A stretch of 64,000 nt of DNA from Gordionus sp. m RMFG-2023 (GCF_954871325.1 NC_088777.1:23103366-23167365); one strand, 5' to 3'; positions 23,406 to 36,002 are shown, counted from the first letter of the stretch. The notes: generated by a model not told the origin, from the sequence alone. Made by a program: numbers and translations.

Positions 23406-23828
23406 TCATGAAATGAGATTATTTAGCTGCGGTTATAATCATTTTTTTTGTAAAAAATTTTAATTTTCGAAAAATTATTTTATAAATTTTTAAGATATAT
23501 AGGATAAATTAGAATTCATGAAAGATATTACCTATTTTCGGTTTTTCATTAAATTTAGTTTTTTTGACGCCATGAAAATTTCGTTTTGCGATATATGTAC
23601 GCCCAGTAGCCGTTGATGGGCTAACTATTGTTAAAATATTATTTTTTGGTATGAAAAGGATATTTTGTGCAGCTGGATAAACAAAAGAATTTGCTGGTCC
23701 TTTTAGGGTGAAGAAAATTATTTTTTACTTCATCTCTTAATACATTCACTTCTTGTACAAATCCTAATTACCAATCGTTTTCATATGCACATGTTACATA
23801 TCCTCTAATCTCATCGATTTTCAGATCC

Positions 23829-24149
23829 TCAATCATATATATTCACGTGGATATATTGACATTCGTTGCAGTCACCAAAATAACAGGTGGGTAACGGGGG
23901 ATTGCAAATCATTCTGCCTATAACATCTCTATAAGTTGTTAATGTATCCTCAACATTTTTAGTCAATGTTGCTAATTCACAGCTTAAAATCATAAGTTTA
24001 ATATTCTGATGTATGCTACAAACGCATACACTATGTGTTCCGCTAGCCCCTGCTAATATACAATTTTTTGGTCTTAAGCTAGCAAATTTCGAAAATCCAA
24101 TTGTTAAGTTTGAATTACTCGCCTTAAAATGATTATATAATTCTTTCAA
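23829..24149 (-). pseudogene. Transposase piece, C-terminal block (copy 1)
   Basis: About 106 residues. The text FSKFASLRPKNCILAGASGT and the following HSVCVCSIHQNIKLM form a block I know from a widespread family of uncharacterised transposon proteins in animals. The many Cys and His residues (C in NCIL, CVC, H in IHQN) suggest metal binding. After it comes a CxxC-type pair (CYFGDCNEC). It continues the same protein as 24259-24477 but in another frame, so the gene is broken. Confidence 0.6.
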
Positions 24150-24258
24150 ATTATTAAGAACTAACCTTTTTGAGCGTTCACTCGTTCCCCCTTTTCAATG
24201 ATAGATATGCAATTTTTTTTTCTTGGTAATATCTAACTTTATCAATGCAAAATTTTTT

Positions 24259-24477
24259 TTAAACAATATCAACTGTTTTTTGATTGAGATATTTTGCAGG
24301 CTTTCGATTTGGAGTTGAAAGACTCCCCTTTTCTTCTAAAATGATTTTGGAATTATATGTCATATGATATGTAGCGTTGAATGTCGTTTTTATTTTATTT
24401 GCGCTCCAATTGGGAGGCAAAATGGTCAGCAATTGATATTTTTTATTTTTAGATAAATTGGGATATTGTAATTTCAT
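24259..24477 (-). pseudogene. Transposase piece, middle block (copy 1)
   Basis: About 72 residues with LSKNKKYQLLTILPPNWSAN and a following STPNRKPAKYLNQKTVDIV phrase. In this family the phrase precedes a stretch rich in YxDExSR and GKKD. The same phrases recur in copy 2 on the plus strand near 30140-30350. Looks like the helix-turn-helix part of the transposase, by position and basic charge only. Confidence 0.55.
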
Positions 24478-24660
24478 GTTATTGAGTATATCATTATTAT
24501 CTTTCGTATCCGAATCTGGATTGTTAATTATTATATCTTTATCGCTTTTGTTATTTTTGCTGCCTTTTTTTCGGTTAGTTTTTTTTTCTTAATAGGAGAT
24601 ATTCCTATTTCATTTAAAGTTATATTGATTTTATCTATTGATGTTGATGCTGTTATTTAC

Positions 24661-24850
24661 ATATTCACTATCAGAATTTATATTTTCGATATTTTTTTTG
24701 TGATAACCTTTTACGGCATTTATCACAAATATAATGTTCCGCCTCAATGTTTGGATATTGTGTCATCCACGTCATGACTTTGCGCAGGTTCTTTTTATAA
24801 TTAAAGTGTTTAGATTCTTTAAAAGGATTTACGCATTTATATTTATACAT
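24661..24850 (-). pseudogene. Transposase N-terminal exon-like piece (copy 1)
   Basis: From an ATG at 24850 the minus strand reads MYKYKCVNPF, then LRKVMTWMTQYPNIEAEHYI and CDKCRKRL, ending in stops near 24670. Cys-x-NPF followed by CxxC looks like a zinc-binding DNA-recognition module. The same layout (CTNPL, LRK, TFWMT, YICPKCGK) occurs at 29702-29830 in copy 2, which supports it as a real conserved N-terminus. Confidence 0.55.
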
Positions 24851-25071
24851 TATAAATAATTTTAAGAAGAAAAATAATTAATATCAAATTATTTGTAAAA
24901 TAAAAATTAATTAATATTAGGGCAGGTACATGAAAACTAGCTTTTATCTTTCAACAATTAATTATTATATTTTCTTGTATGAGATATCGGAATCTTAACT
25001 ATCTTTTTAGGTAATTTAATCATTTATTATAAAAACTATTTACAAGTTATCAATATAGCAATAATAATAGG

Positions 25072-25492
25072 TAGTGATCTGCATCGAGCCTAATTTTTCA
25101 AGCCCAGCCCGGCCCGAAATTTTTTTTAAAAAAGTTTCGCCGGCCTGGTACGAACCCGAAATTTTTTACCCGGCCCGGCCCAAACCCGAAATTTTTTTTA
25201 CCCGGCCCGGCCCGAATTTATTTAAATATAGGAATTAATTTTTATAATTACTCAAAATAAAAGACATGTGCTATATAGCGTTTAGTTTCAATAAATAAAA
25301 TCAAATATTTTTATTTTACATAAAAATTCAATATAAAATTGATAAATTTATATATATTTAAAAAAGTTTCTAAGGTCCGACCCGACCCAGCCTGAATTTA
25401 TTTCAAAATATTAGCCCGGCCCGAATCCGATTATTTTAAATAGAATTAGGCACAAAGCCCGTCCGGGCCGGGCCTAACTTTGCAAATCTCTA
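25072..25492. mobile_element. GC-rich hAT-type MITE, family 1 (421 bp)
   Basis: Tips are TAGTGATCTGCA at 25072 and TGCAAATCTCTA ending at 25492. The flanking octamers are ATAATAGG and ATAATAAG, a 7 of 8 match. The inside is made of repeated CCCGGCCCGAACCCG phrases alternating with A/T runs, in strong contrast with the AT-rich surroundings. There is no coding. It sits inside transposon copy 1. Confidence 0.8.
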
Positions 25493-25534
25493 ATAATAAG
25501 TAAGCCTATCAAACGATCTATATAATATTTTTTC

Positions 25535-26125
25535 CTGATAGTAATGCTGAAAAATCTTATTATTTATGTTTAAAAGTGAAAAAAATTTAAAAAAATAATA
25601 ATTATAACAAAATAAGTTATTTTATAAAAGAGCGCCAAAAATATTTATTTTTTGATTTTTTAAATCGTAATAACTAAAAAACCCATGGCTGTTCCAAGTT
25701 TAAATATTTTTATAAATAGATATAAGGTTAGAGAATAAGAAAATATTAAATTCAAAAAAATTTGGAAAGCGAAACATCTGGAATTTTTATGTTTAAAATT
25801 TATAACGTAAATAAAAACCGCAACAATATTATTTCAAAAAAATCTTTAATATTTAATAAAAGGCCTTTAATAGAGTTACAAAATGACATATAACTTATAT
25901 TTTTAAAATCATTATTTTTTACCTTATCTCAATTTCAAAAAATCGTATTTTTCGAAAAAAGGTCATTTTTGGCACTTTTGATTATTGATATCTCTGGAAC
26001 TATGAGTACTAGGAAGCTAAAATTTTGGATTCGATGCTTTCAAATGATATTCTCTAAGCATACAAAATTTTATCGAAATTAAAAATCTCGGGCCGAAAAG
26101 TTATCGATTTGGTATGGAATTACCC
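25535..26125 (-). repeat. Right TIR arm of transposon copy 1
   Basis: Inverse partner of 22803-23405. The AGATGGCGC block appears here in inverse as GAGCGCC at 25629-25635, with a small deletion next to it. Confidence 0.85.
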
Positions 26126-26174
26126 ATCTGGGTTACAAGGTTTGTTGGAATCCTTGAGTAAAAAAAATCGGCAT

Positions 26175-26205
26175 AATTATATGAAGGATGGGCCTTCATA
26201 TAATT
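26175..26205. repeat. Perfect hairpin, 13-bp stem
   Basis: AATTATATGAAGG (26175-26187) and CCTTCATATAATT (26193-26205) are perfect inverse complements around a 5-base loop. No terminator-like role is expected in a eukaryotic intron. Origin unknown. Confidence 0.8.
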
Positions 26206-27206
26206 CACGTACGCTCATATTTTGGCAGGTCTATGACCAACTAGCTATTAAAGATTAATTATAATCTAATCCAATAGTAAATACCACCGAATATTCGCTC
26301 TATAATCATATAAAATTGTTTAAACTTCTCTGGTTCGAAAAAAAAATTGCTGATAATTTTTTATTTTGGTTAGAGAGAAAAGGTTTCTGTTTATCTATAT
26401 ATATATAAATATATATAAATAAAAATTTCCAAAAATAAGTGTATTTAAAAAAAGATTAAATATAATATGGATTCGCCGAATCTTTATTTTATTAAATTTT
26501 TTATTTTTAACATTGGTAAATTTAAAAATAAATATTTTAATTCCACAATAATTTTCTTTAACAGAATTCATATCTAGCAAAAATAGTAGGTAGAACTCCT
26601 TGTCAAACAACTATAATAATAATAGCAATCTAGAGTAACAGAAAAGGATGCACTACTAATCTATTGAAAACAAATGGACACTCGTACTTGCAGAACTTCC
26701 AAATCAAACGAGGACAGACTTTTGTACATCTGTAACCAGTAAAAAATCTTCTCATCGCTTGACTAACTTCTAAAAACCTTGTTATGCAACTCCAATCGTG
26801 ATAAAATAATAAATATATACGACTGATTTAAAATATCCTAATATTCTGTTAAAATCATTTGAAATTATTCCTGAAAGAGATATCCATTAAATAACGTCAA
26901 CCTGGAAAAATACCCCTCCCTAGTAATGATTTACTTTAAAATATACAATTAATAATAAAATAAATTAATTTAAAATTTAGACACAAACTAGAGGCTTGCA
27001 ACTCAACCCTCAAGAAATTGTGATTATTTATTTCGGGTCAGGTCTGGAATTTCAGGTGTCGGGTTTCCAAATTTTTTTAACAGTGATATATAACGATGTA
27101 TGTAAAAAACGAAGATAAATTTCAAGACTAAATGCGAGCTTAAATATTATAATAAGAAAAAATTATATAAAAAAAATAAATGAAAGAGAGAAATTGATAA
27201 AATTAC

Positions 27207-27324
27207 CGAGATTTCTTCTTTGTTCATAACGGGCTTTCCTTTCTCTTTTTCTTTCGTCCGCTCTTGCTTTTAATCTTTTCGCACGTTCGTCAATCAAATC
27301 TTGTTCGAAATTTATTAAGGCAGT
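27207..27324 (-). CDS. EIF3A: eIF3a exon 6 of those seen
   Basis: Acceptor TATATTTTAG ends at 27325 and donor GTAATT starts at 27206. It has 118 bp, phase 0 in and phase 1 out, about 39 residues: TALINFEQDLIDERAKRLKA and a following Arg/Glu/Lys-rich helix ending RYEQRRNL. In animal eIF3a the matching stretch reads like KLKQFEERLAEERHNRLEER and then RKQRKEERR. This is part of the long charged helix (spectrin-like region) after the PCI domain. Confidence 0.85.
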
Positions 27325-28249
27325 CTAAAATATATTAATATATGAATTAAAGAAAAAAAACAACCATTTGAAAAGAAATACAACTACTGGATTTGTTCAA
27401 AACAGTATCCTTAAAAATGATAAATTATAAGGAATAATTTGATGATGCTTTTAGCGAAAATGCATATTATTTTTTAGCGATACCGATTCGAAAACTAAAA
27501 GTAACACCACAGATATTAACATGGCATAGACCGGTACCATATATTGATACCAAAAATAATAGTGTAGTATATAAGAAATTCATCAATACTATCATTTTTA
27601 TCATTAATGAAATTATCTGGCTTTCAGCATACTGCGTAGGATTTTGGTGGACACTTGCATTATGCTTTATAGTACCGTTGACTATTAACCTAGCCGGCGA
27701 TATTCATATCATATACTAACACATGCTCATATCATCAAAGTTGTAATTACAATAAGTAAACATGGGTAAAAAGGGCTGAGACCCCTCCCACTGAAATTTT
27801 TACAAAGGTGGGCTTTTATTTTACAATATCCCCCCCCCCCTTTGGGTGCCCCACTCGCACTTTAAAATGAAGGTAAATATTGTTCCTACTCCCTCTCTCA
27901 TGTAAACTTTATGTAGGTCAATATTTACAAATGTCGCTCGATTCAGAAATTATACTTTTATTTAAAAATTAAGCATAAAAAAGAAATCCAAAACTTGTAA
28001 AATTAAAGACTAATTTATAATTTCTCTAAAAAGTATCATGCTGTCCCGCTGGATAGCTTTGAAAACGAGGATAAAATGACTTGAATAAATTTTAATAATT
28101 TTTTATTTTAGAAATTCTTTCCGATATGTTCTTTATTCAAAAAGAAAATTGGTCTGACAAAGATTCAAATTAAATGAATATGAAATGATTGCTAGGCTTT
28201 GACAATATATCAATAAATTTATGAATGTATATTTATATCATATTTACCT

Positions 28250-28955
28250 AGGTTCATATTTTACTTTCCTGGTTTAATATATTTTGCTAAAACCCCGTTT
28301 TTACCAAAAAATTACCATCTAGTTTATTTTGTTTTACCAAAATATATTAAGGCTTAAAATTTTTCATAGATGTTACTTAAAGTTATTGTTATAAAAAATT
28401 TTTTTAAGACGTTTATATCTTAACTAGAAGTAACGCAAGAGTAAAGTTGTATGGGTAAAACGGTTAAAATGTCCAATCTAATGAAAGTTAAAAAACAAAA
28501 ATTTCTAAATATTCACGTCTATACCATATAAAAAGATATTTTTGAGCAAAAAGGTAACATTAATGAAATAAAATTTTAAAAATCGTCGCAAAGGGGAAGA
28601 ATTGAAATGTACAATGTGCCTAAAATGGTTAAACTCTAAATGTGCCTATAATTAAAAAAAATTCCATTTCAATATTGTATTAATTAGTTTATATCTAAAA
28701 GTGATGAATGATGTCAAAATTAAAATATTTTGTTTAATAAAACAATAAAGTTATGTTTATCTTAACTATTTTACCCTGGCTATGGGGTAAAATAGCAATA
28801 ATGGCACACTTCATATAATCATAACTCCTAAATATTAAGAGCTATACTTTTTTATTTTGTGGATGAGAAATTTGGCTACATATAAATCTATAATTTCTGT
28901 CTAGTTTTTGTTTCAAATTTTATGGTAAAAATGCAAAATACCAATCGTTTTACCA
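28250..28955. mobile_element. Internally deleted pogo/Tigger derivative
   Basis: The left part (GGGTAAAACGGTTAAAAT near 28451 and the preceding text) matches the left flank of the full Tigger at 47760-47970. The right part (AAATGTACAATGTGCCT near 28604, then TTATGGTAAAAATGCAAAAT near 28919) matches its zinc-finger end and right terminus (49475-49870). The transposase between is gone. The right tip is cut where transposon copy 2 begins, so the insertion order can be read: Tigger debris first, copy 2 next to or into it. Confidence 0.6.
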
Positions 28956-31694
28956 TGTCAAATCAATCACTTTACAACCCGACCATCTCAGATTTTGTTA
29001 AAATTTGGTATTTAAGTTAATAAAGTATTGTAATTGACGAATCCAAAATATTAGACTCTTACCTCTATTAAAACCGGAGATATAGGACTTCAAAATGGCT
29101 TAGTTTGGTCATTTTTCGAAAAAAATGATTTTTTTAAATTGGTATAAATTAGATGCACTATGTGTATCTATTATGGCTCATTTTATAGCCCTAAGTAAAC
29201 TCTTGAACGTATGTTAAATAAAATTAATTTTTAGTTTGTAAATTTTTTTAAAATTGCGGTTAAAAAATTGTAATAATTTTTTTTAAATGTTAGACCAAAA
29301 TTTTTCCCGTAAATTACAGATATTTTGTAAAGAGTACCAAGAACTGTTCATATAAAAAATTTCGAGTGGGGCCAAAAAAATTAATTAGGAAAAATCTTTG
29401 TTTTAAAAAATCCGCTAGATGGCGTAAGTTGTTTAAAATATCTATTTTAACAATATAAGTCAATCTAATAATTTTTTTTTATTCCATAATAAAATATTTA
29501 TTGAATAATTAATAGTAAGCATAATATTTAAAATAATTTTAATTAAATTTCATTGAATTTAATTTATAGATAATAAAATTTATTAAGTAAGCATTAATTA
29601 AATTATTTATTTTTCGATTAATTTTTTTCCAATAATTTATCGATATTTTAACTGTTAATTTTTCCTAAAATTTGTAATTTTTAAAATTAACTTATTAATA
29701 TGTTTTGTACAAATCCATTGAATCTTCCAATCACTATTCCAAAAAAAGGTTTAAGAAAGTGACGTTTTGGATGACACTGTATCATAAAATTAACAAAGGA
29801 GAATATATTTGTCCTAAGTGTGGCAAATTTTTATATAAAAAGAAGAATGGTATTATCCCTACAACTTCAAATAATTTCTTAAACTCCACCGATAGAGAAA
29901 ATGATAATCCAATTTACGACAATGTGCAACTCCCTACACTTTTTTTAGAATCCTTAAATTCTATTTCAAATCAAATGGGGCAATCTTCAATAAAAAAAAG
30001 AGACTAGGAGAAAACGAATATCCCAAGAAAAAAGCTATGCAGACTTTCAAAAAGCTATTGACAAAATTCTTCAACCAAAGATGAATACAAATGGTAGCGA
30101 CGATTTGATGATTCATATGAAAAATATAAATAACTATCCATTATTGTCTAAAACACAAAAATATCAATTATTAACGACATTACTTCAAATTGGAGCATTC
30201 ACAAAATTTTAAAAAAATTTAACGCTTCGTTTTATATGATCCGTAATTCAAAATTCATTCTTGGTCAAAAGGTGATTCATTCAACTTCTAATCCCAAGGC
30301 AAGTAAAACCATAGATCAGAGCACAGTTGACGTTGTAAAAAGTTTCTATTACGATGAATATAGTAGGTTACTGCCCGGAAAAAAGATTACCTTTCTATAA
30401 TTGAAAATGATGAAAGGATTAATGTTCAAAAATCGTTAATTCTTAATAACTTAAAAGAAATCTATAATAAATGTTAAAGCTATCTACTCTTTTATTAAAA
30501 TCGGATTATCGCCTCATTGCGCCCTAAAAATTGCATAATGCCAGGTTCAAGTGGCATTCACAGCAATTTAGCAACTTTAATAAAAAATAGTTTTGAAATA
30601 AAGACTTACAAAAACATAATTCCAGCAATCATCCCCTACCAGCCTGTTATTTTGATGTCCTGGGGACCAAGCATTAAGGGCTAAATTAGAAAATTTATTA
30701 ATTGCACATGATATATACAGGATAACGTTTAAGCAATGGATATCTGTAGATAGAACAATCTAGAGACCTTAACACAAACAGCTAACATATTTCATAATTA
30801 CTAATTTGAAAATTTTTGATTCGCCGTGCTTTTATTACTCAACAGCAAAATAGATTCCATCAGAATCTTAAAAACAATTTAGAGCAAGATCATTATTTGG
30901 TTATCTGTGATTTATCTGAAAATTACTCTTTTATACTTCAAGATGATTCCAAGGTTATCATTGGGCCACTTCCTAAGTTACCCTACATCCATTTGGTATA
31001 TATTATAAAGTAAATAATGTATTAAATCGTATAAGTTATGTGGCCATATCCGCAGGAAGAACTACTTTAACTAATGATGAATTTAAAATGGCAATATATA
31101 AATAAAATTTAAAGAAATTATATTAAAATTATTTTAAATATTATGTTTACTATTAATCATTCGATAAATATTTTATTATGGAATAAAAAAAATTTCTTAT
31201 ATTGACTTATATTGTTAAAATCGATATTTTTGTAACTACTTACGCCATCTTTTCCCAAAAATTAGATTTTTCCTAATTAATTTTTTTGGCCCCACTCTGA
31301 AATTTTTTATATGAATAGTTCTTGGTACTTTTTAAAAAATATCTGAAATTTGGAAAAAAAAATTAAGTCTAACATTTTGAAAAATTCATTAATTTTTAAC
31401 CGCAAATTTAAAAAAATATATAAACTAAAAATTAATTTTATTTAACATACGTTCAAGAGTTTACTTAGGGCTATAAAATGAGCCATAATAGATATGCATA
31501 GAACATCTTTATCCCAATTTTAAAAAATCATTTTTTTGGAAAAATGACCAAACTGTGAGCCATTTTGAAGTTCTATATCTCCGGTTCTGATAGAGTTAAT
31601 AATCTAATATTTTGAATTGGTCAATTACAATACTTTATTAACTTAAATACCAAATTTTAACAAAATCTGATGATTGATTTGAGATGGAATGACC
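28955..31694 (+). mobile_element. Long-TIR DNA transposon, copy 2 (same family as 22803-26125)
   Basis: The right tip reads in inverse GGTCATTCCATCTCAAATCA (ending at 31694). The left side starts inside the same sequence (CCATGTCAAATCAATCA, 28952 on), so the first few bases of the tip are lost in the Tigger debris. The arms are about 28955-29515 and 31145-31694. The plus-strand coding remains of the transposase (29702-31110) have the same N-terminal Cys module and middle block as copy 1. No target duplication is visible. Confidence 0.72.
29702..31110 (+). pseudogene. Transposase of copy 2, broken
   Basis: An N-terminal module with CTNPL and YICPKCGKFLY (29700-29840) sits in two frames. An Asn/Ser-rich linker follows to 30007. 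The middle block (SKTQKYQLLTTL near 30150, then SNPKASKTIDQSTVDVV near 30290-30330 and YDEYSRLLPGKKDYLS near 30353-30395) matches copy 1. Later parts up to about 31110 include DFEQHNRFHQNLKNNLEQ-like text (30830-30890). At least three frame changes and several stops are present. Confidence 0.6.
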
Positions 31695-31804
31695 TATATA
31701 TTAATTTGTATAGATATCGGTGGCATTAAATTTGTGACATTATTTTTATATAATATAAAGAATTTTATCGTATTTGTAACAAAAAAAATCGATTTTATAT
31801 ATAT

Positions 31805-31941
31805 CAGAAACCTGTTGACCAGAACCTAAGCCAGGCCTGTATTTTAAAACTAAATATTTTAATTCGCCATTATCTATAAAATAAAAATAAATTTTAAAAA
31901 AATCCATGACGGGCCGTGCAAATGGTATCTTTGCAGGTCCG
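31805..31941. mobile_element. Short hAT-type MITE, family 2 (137 bp)
   Basis: Starts CAGAAACCTG and ends GCAGGTCCG, imperfect inverse tips of the CAGAGACCTGCA family. It is flanked by ATATATAT on both sides, a weak clue in this AT-rich sequence. Contains GGCC-rich phrases. Confidence 0.5.
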
Positions 31942-33207
31942 ATATATATGGTATTTTTTAATAGCATATAAAAAATCGTAGCCCACAAAATTTTTAAGTA
32001 ATGCAACACTATATGTAATATCAATTTTTTAATAGTATAATATATTCTCATTTACATTATGGGTGTTGCTTAATTCATTTAATAGATCTATAAATTATTT
32101 TTATATCTTTAGAATAAGTCGTAAAAATAAAATATCATTTGTAAAACAGTTTCAATCAATTCAGATAAATTAGACAAAAAGAAATATTTTAATCTATATA
32201 TTATAAATAAATATTATGTCGTGCAGCTAAAAAGTTGCGCTCCACTGGCCGCCTATTTGAATTTTAAATATGCATCCAGTAGTTTCATCAACGAGTAGTT
32301 CTACTTATAAAAACCCGTTTTTTATTTTCACAATCATTTAAATAAATTTTAATACCATAAATTTAACAATCCAAATGATAGATAATCAAGCATTCATGGA
32401 CACTCTTTCATCCAATTAGTCTGCTGCTACTTAAGAGGAAATTAATTTTAAGCAAAATTTACATTATATTTCCATTTTTCACCAGTAATAAAAAATTATC
32501 GTATATAGTGAGATTTGTATTGTGAAAAAATTAATCAAATATTAAGTTAAATAAGATTGTACAATATAGCTCATTTCACTTGAAAAATATTTTAAATTCA
32601 CCCTCCCATATATATATTTATTGTTTCAAAAATAATTTTAACCGCCTATCAATGTGCCATATATACTATTTAAACCCGTGTTTTCGGCATCTATTATGCC
32701 TTGATTATTTTTATATTAATTTGAAATTTAAATATATTAAAATTATGAATTTTTATTGACAATTTTGATTAAAAATATGACTGCAAATTGTTTGTTATGC
32801 TATTATTGAAAGTAAACATTAGATTTCAGTAAATACACAGTTGATAAAATTTGAAGGTTGCAATTAATTTTTCTAATGGAGATAAGATGAAAAGTTTAAT
32901 AAAAATTTGAATTTTGAGTTTTTTCTTAATTGTTCATTGATTAAATTATGAAATGAAACCCTGCAGATTTTATTTGGCTTAAGTGCTGACAGAATTTTTT
33001 AATTGTTTTTAGGCCTGAACCTGACTTTCATACTAATTTTTATCAGAGTGGAAAGAGGTAATTAAAAAAAAATTTCATTTCAAATAGTCCCTATGTTATA
33101 TATAAAGTACTGTTTTATCGTATCATATCAATATAAATATATTTTTAGCTTACTGTCATTTTAATAGTTCTTATATCATGCATAACCTGAATATTTAAAA
33201 TAATAAC

Positions 33208-33444
33208 CTGATATGCTGGTCCATGGACATCTTTCAATTGTTCAACCATGCTAATTATATCATATTTTATACGAGACAATCTATCCTTTTCTTTTAGTCC
33301 TAATGCATTAGATTTTTCTTCGTTTTGTATTCGCAATATTTCCAATTTTTCCCAATTAACTTTCCTTTGTTCCATCAAATCTTGAGTGTAAGTTTTAAGT
33401 TTTACAACCTCTTCTTGGCGAATAGCCCTAGCTAAATGATCAAC
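33208..33444 (-). CDS. EIF3A: eIF3a exon 5 of those seen
   Basis: Acceptor CATACTAG ends at 33445 and donor GTTATT starts at 33207. It has 237 bp, 79 codons, phase 0 at both ends. It starts VDHLARAIRQEEVVKLKTYT, which lines up with the animal eIF3a phrase IDYFERAKRLEEIPLIKSAY; further on EKDRLSRIKYD matches the HKNRMSRMLED block. This gives the best identity of the gene. The product is a long amphipathic helix in the middle of eIF3a, the scaffold subunit of the translation initiation factor eIF3 that binds other eIF3 subunits on the 40S ribosome. Confidence 0.9.
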
Positions 33445-35209
33445 CTAGTATGACATAAATTTAATTCAAATGTAAATCAGTGGTTATTCTAGGCCTGCCA
33501 AAAATGATTTTATAATCATTTCTGAACTTGTCTGGTCAAAATTTTAGTGCTGTCCGGCCCTTAAAATTTATAACCCACTAGTTCATAATTATTTCTTATG
33601 AAAAATTTATAAATTTGCGTTAAAAGTTTTAAAAAATTGGGCAGCCTAAAATATATTTTCACAAGTTGTGCAGAAAGATATTTAGGCTGAGTCACAAAAC
33701 AAATAATTTTAATATAATAGTAATTTCATATACAAATTGTTTAGCCAAATATATTTTGTCTAATAATATTATAAGAATGTAATATATAGGGGGTTGAATG
33801 TGCTAAATATAAATATTTTTTTGTATTTATTTGAATAATTTAGATTAATAGTTGTATTTTAATAATAAAAAATATATTATTTATTTAAATAATTATTCTA
33901 TGATAAATTAAAGAAAAAAATCAATATCTTACTTGTTTCATCCTATTTTATTAAAATGAGCGACATTTATAGGCCTCCAAAAAATCAAATCGAAGAATAT
34001 TATATTTTTTCTAAAAACGTATTTTTGGCTTTTTATTTAGCAAACGTGTCCGAAGTTTTTCCCATGAACAAAAAAATTTTTTCTTCTTAAAACTTAGGTA
34101 AACAAGACACAAAATATAATATTTTCAAAGTTTTTTATTAAATAAAAAAAATATATATGGGTAATCGCATGATAAATCGACCTGACCATCTGAAAAATGA
34201 ATGAAACTTTGCTTATAAGTTATTTATCTTGTTTAATAAAATCGAAATTTAGAGCGCTAGCTCAACCAGATCCAACGATATACTCTTTCAAACTCGAATC
34301 GGGCAATACGTGATTTCATTAAATCTAATCAAATAAAAAAATACTTAAGATATTGTTACAAATTATATATCTTTTATAGTCCTTAAAATTTTACATTGGA
34401 AAATATCATAAAAAATTCCAAGTGTCTTCTTATTTTCGGCAAAAATAAAAATCAATATTAAGGGATTTGAGATGATATTCACTAAACTGTTTAATCAAAA
34501 ATCTCGATGATTTATTATTTTATTTAAATTTTTATAAATAAAAAATATAATGTAGATGGCGTTATTCAAAAATCGTTATAATATAATATATTTCATAAAA
34601 ATATGAATTGTATTGGTAATCAAATTAAAAAATCAATTGAGTATAGATGTCTTGGGGCCATATATAAGCAGGCAGCCCATACAGATATGATTATTATTGG
34701 GATGCTATATTGTAAAATAAGCTATTTTACAATTTTATAACAAACTATTATAAAAAAAGTACCTTTTATTTTAATCTTATCCATTTTGCGCTTATTAATA
34801 GAATTTCATGAGGCGATAATTTGTGAGCACATTTTGTTGCTGTTATGGGGTCCACTATCGTTATTACAGTGTGGTGCAGATTTGATAAATAACATTCTCA
34901 TTCAATCTATACACAACTATCTTAATTATGGGGTAAAGAATATTGGTGATGGTATGTGGGAATGTAAAAAAAATATACATCCCTCGGTAATTTCATTATT
35001 TTTTATTACTGTGGATAACCACAAAAATCTTAATAAATACGTTATTGATCTTTTATTTAGGATCACAGTCTAGATGGGTCTTTTTTTCTAAGCATATGTT
35101 TATGACAATTTATTAACTTTTTTAGAGTAGCAAAGAGAATATAATTATATTTAACATAGTAAAAATAATAGTAAATTTTTTAATGTAAAAATAATATTAA
35201 TTTTTTTTA

Positions 35210-36002
35210 ACAGATTAGTATTTATTTTTTAACATTTCTTTTAAAATTGTTAAAAATTTCTGAAATTATAAAAGAATGAGAAAGCCGTTTATTTTAGCTC
35301 GCTAGCACACCTGGTTCTCGAGATATAGGGGCTCAAAGGTACAAAAGAGAGCCACTTTGGAATCTGTAAAATTTTTAAAATGCTATCTCAAAAAACTATT
35401 TTTAGTAAAAAAAATTATAATATATCATTTTGTAGGTAAAGAAATTCTCTAATGGGCTAACAAAGAATAATAAATATGGGTGCCATTATAGGCTTTTAAC
35501 ATCCGGTTTACCTAAATTGCTTTGCCTGTATTTTTAAGCAAAATAGTGAGTTTGTTTTAGAATTTTTTTTTGCTTTTTATTTAGACACCTTTTATAAATA
35601 TATATACGATGTAAAAACCTTGGTTTTACCAAAAATTGAAGAAAAAAGTAGATGGCGCTAATGGTTGAAAAATATTATTCTTAAGGAAAATGAAAATATT
35701 GATACGTTTATAAGAATTGTGATAAAATTTTCCAGTTGGGCCCCCCCCTCCCACTATCCTTAAAATGTTTTACATTATTTAGATCTCTACTTTTCTACTA
35801 TAGCGAGCGAATGACTTATTAGCTCGATAATATATAACAGCTGCAGTAAAAACGAATATTTTATTAGGCATATATTCGATTATATTTTACAAAAAAATTG
35901 TTTAAAACGATTTCTCTTTCTGCGAAATGATTTTAACCTGTCCGATCAGATTAATTTTATCGTCTGTCTACCAATAACAATCTGGATTTGGAGAGTGCAA
36001 TA
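35210..36002. mobile_element. Arm and inner part of a long-TIR family member
   Basis: 35235-35660 matches 42530-42960, including ATATATCATTTTGTAGGTAAAG and AGATGGCGCT. 35660-36002 matches 43425-43780 in inverse, from TTGAAAAATATTATTCTTAAGG to CTCTCCAAATCCAGATTGTT read in inverse. It contains a C-run and stops exactly where the piggyBac tail begins. So it is one inverted end of a family member, joined to piggyBac sequence. Confidence 0.65.

Larger units (their letters stand above)
22803..26125 (-). mobile_element. Long-TIR DNA transposon, copy 1 (possibly Sola-like), 4-bp TSD ATCT
   Basis: Tips are GGGTAATTCCATACCAAATC at 22803 and its inverse ending at 26125. ATCT lies directly outside both (22799-22802 and 26126-26129). 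The inverted arms are about 600 bp long (22803-23405 and 25535-26125). Minus-strand transposase pieces lie between them: an N-terminal part at 24661-24850, a middle part at 24259-24477 and a C-terminal part at 23829-24149. A MITE sits at 25072-25492. The 4-bp duplication and protein style would fit the Sola superfamily, but that name is a guess. The transposase pieces are homologous to those of 28955-31694. Confidence 0.8.
19829..27206 (-). other. eIF3a intron (7.4 kb) filled with mobile DNA
   Basis: Begins GTAATT at 27206 and ends AACAG at 19829. It holds the inverted-repeat element near 21590-22730, the long-TIR transposon 22803-26125 with a MITE inside, and a hAT-like patch near 20620-20780 (a CAGGGATGTGAACC tip and GAACCCG motifs). 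At 20055-20180 the phrase TTAACCTTAAAAATAAATTC recurs three times. The stretches 26130-27000 and 20800-21590 show nothing else that I recognise. Confidence 0.7.
27325..33207 (-). other. eIF3a intron (5.9 kb) with two transposons
   Basis: Starts GTTATT at 33207 and ends TTTTAG at 27325. It holds an internally deleted Tigger (about 28250-28955), transposon copy 2 (about 28955-31694) and a short MITE (31805-31941). The stretches 27325-28250 (with a poly(C) run near 27830-27840) and 31950-33207 show nothing else recognisable. Confidence 0.7.
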
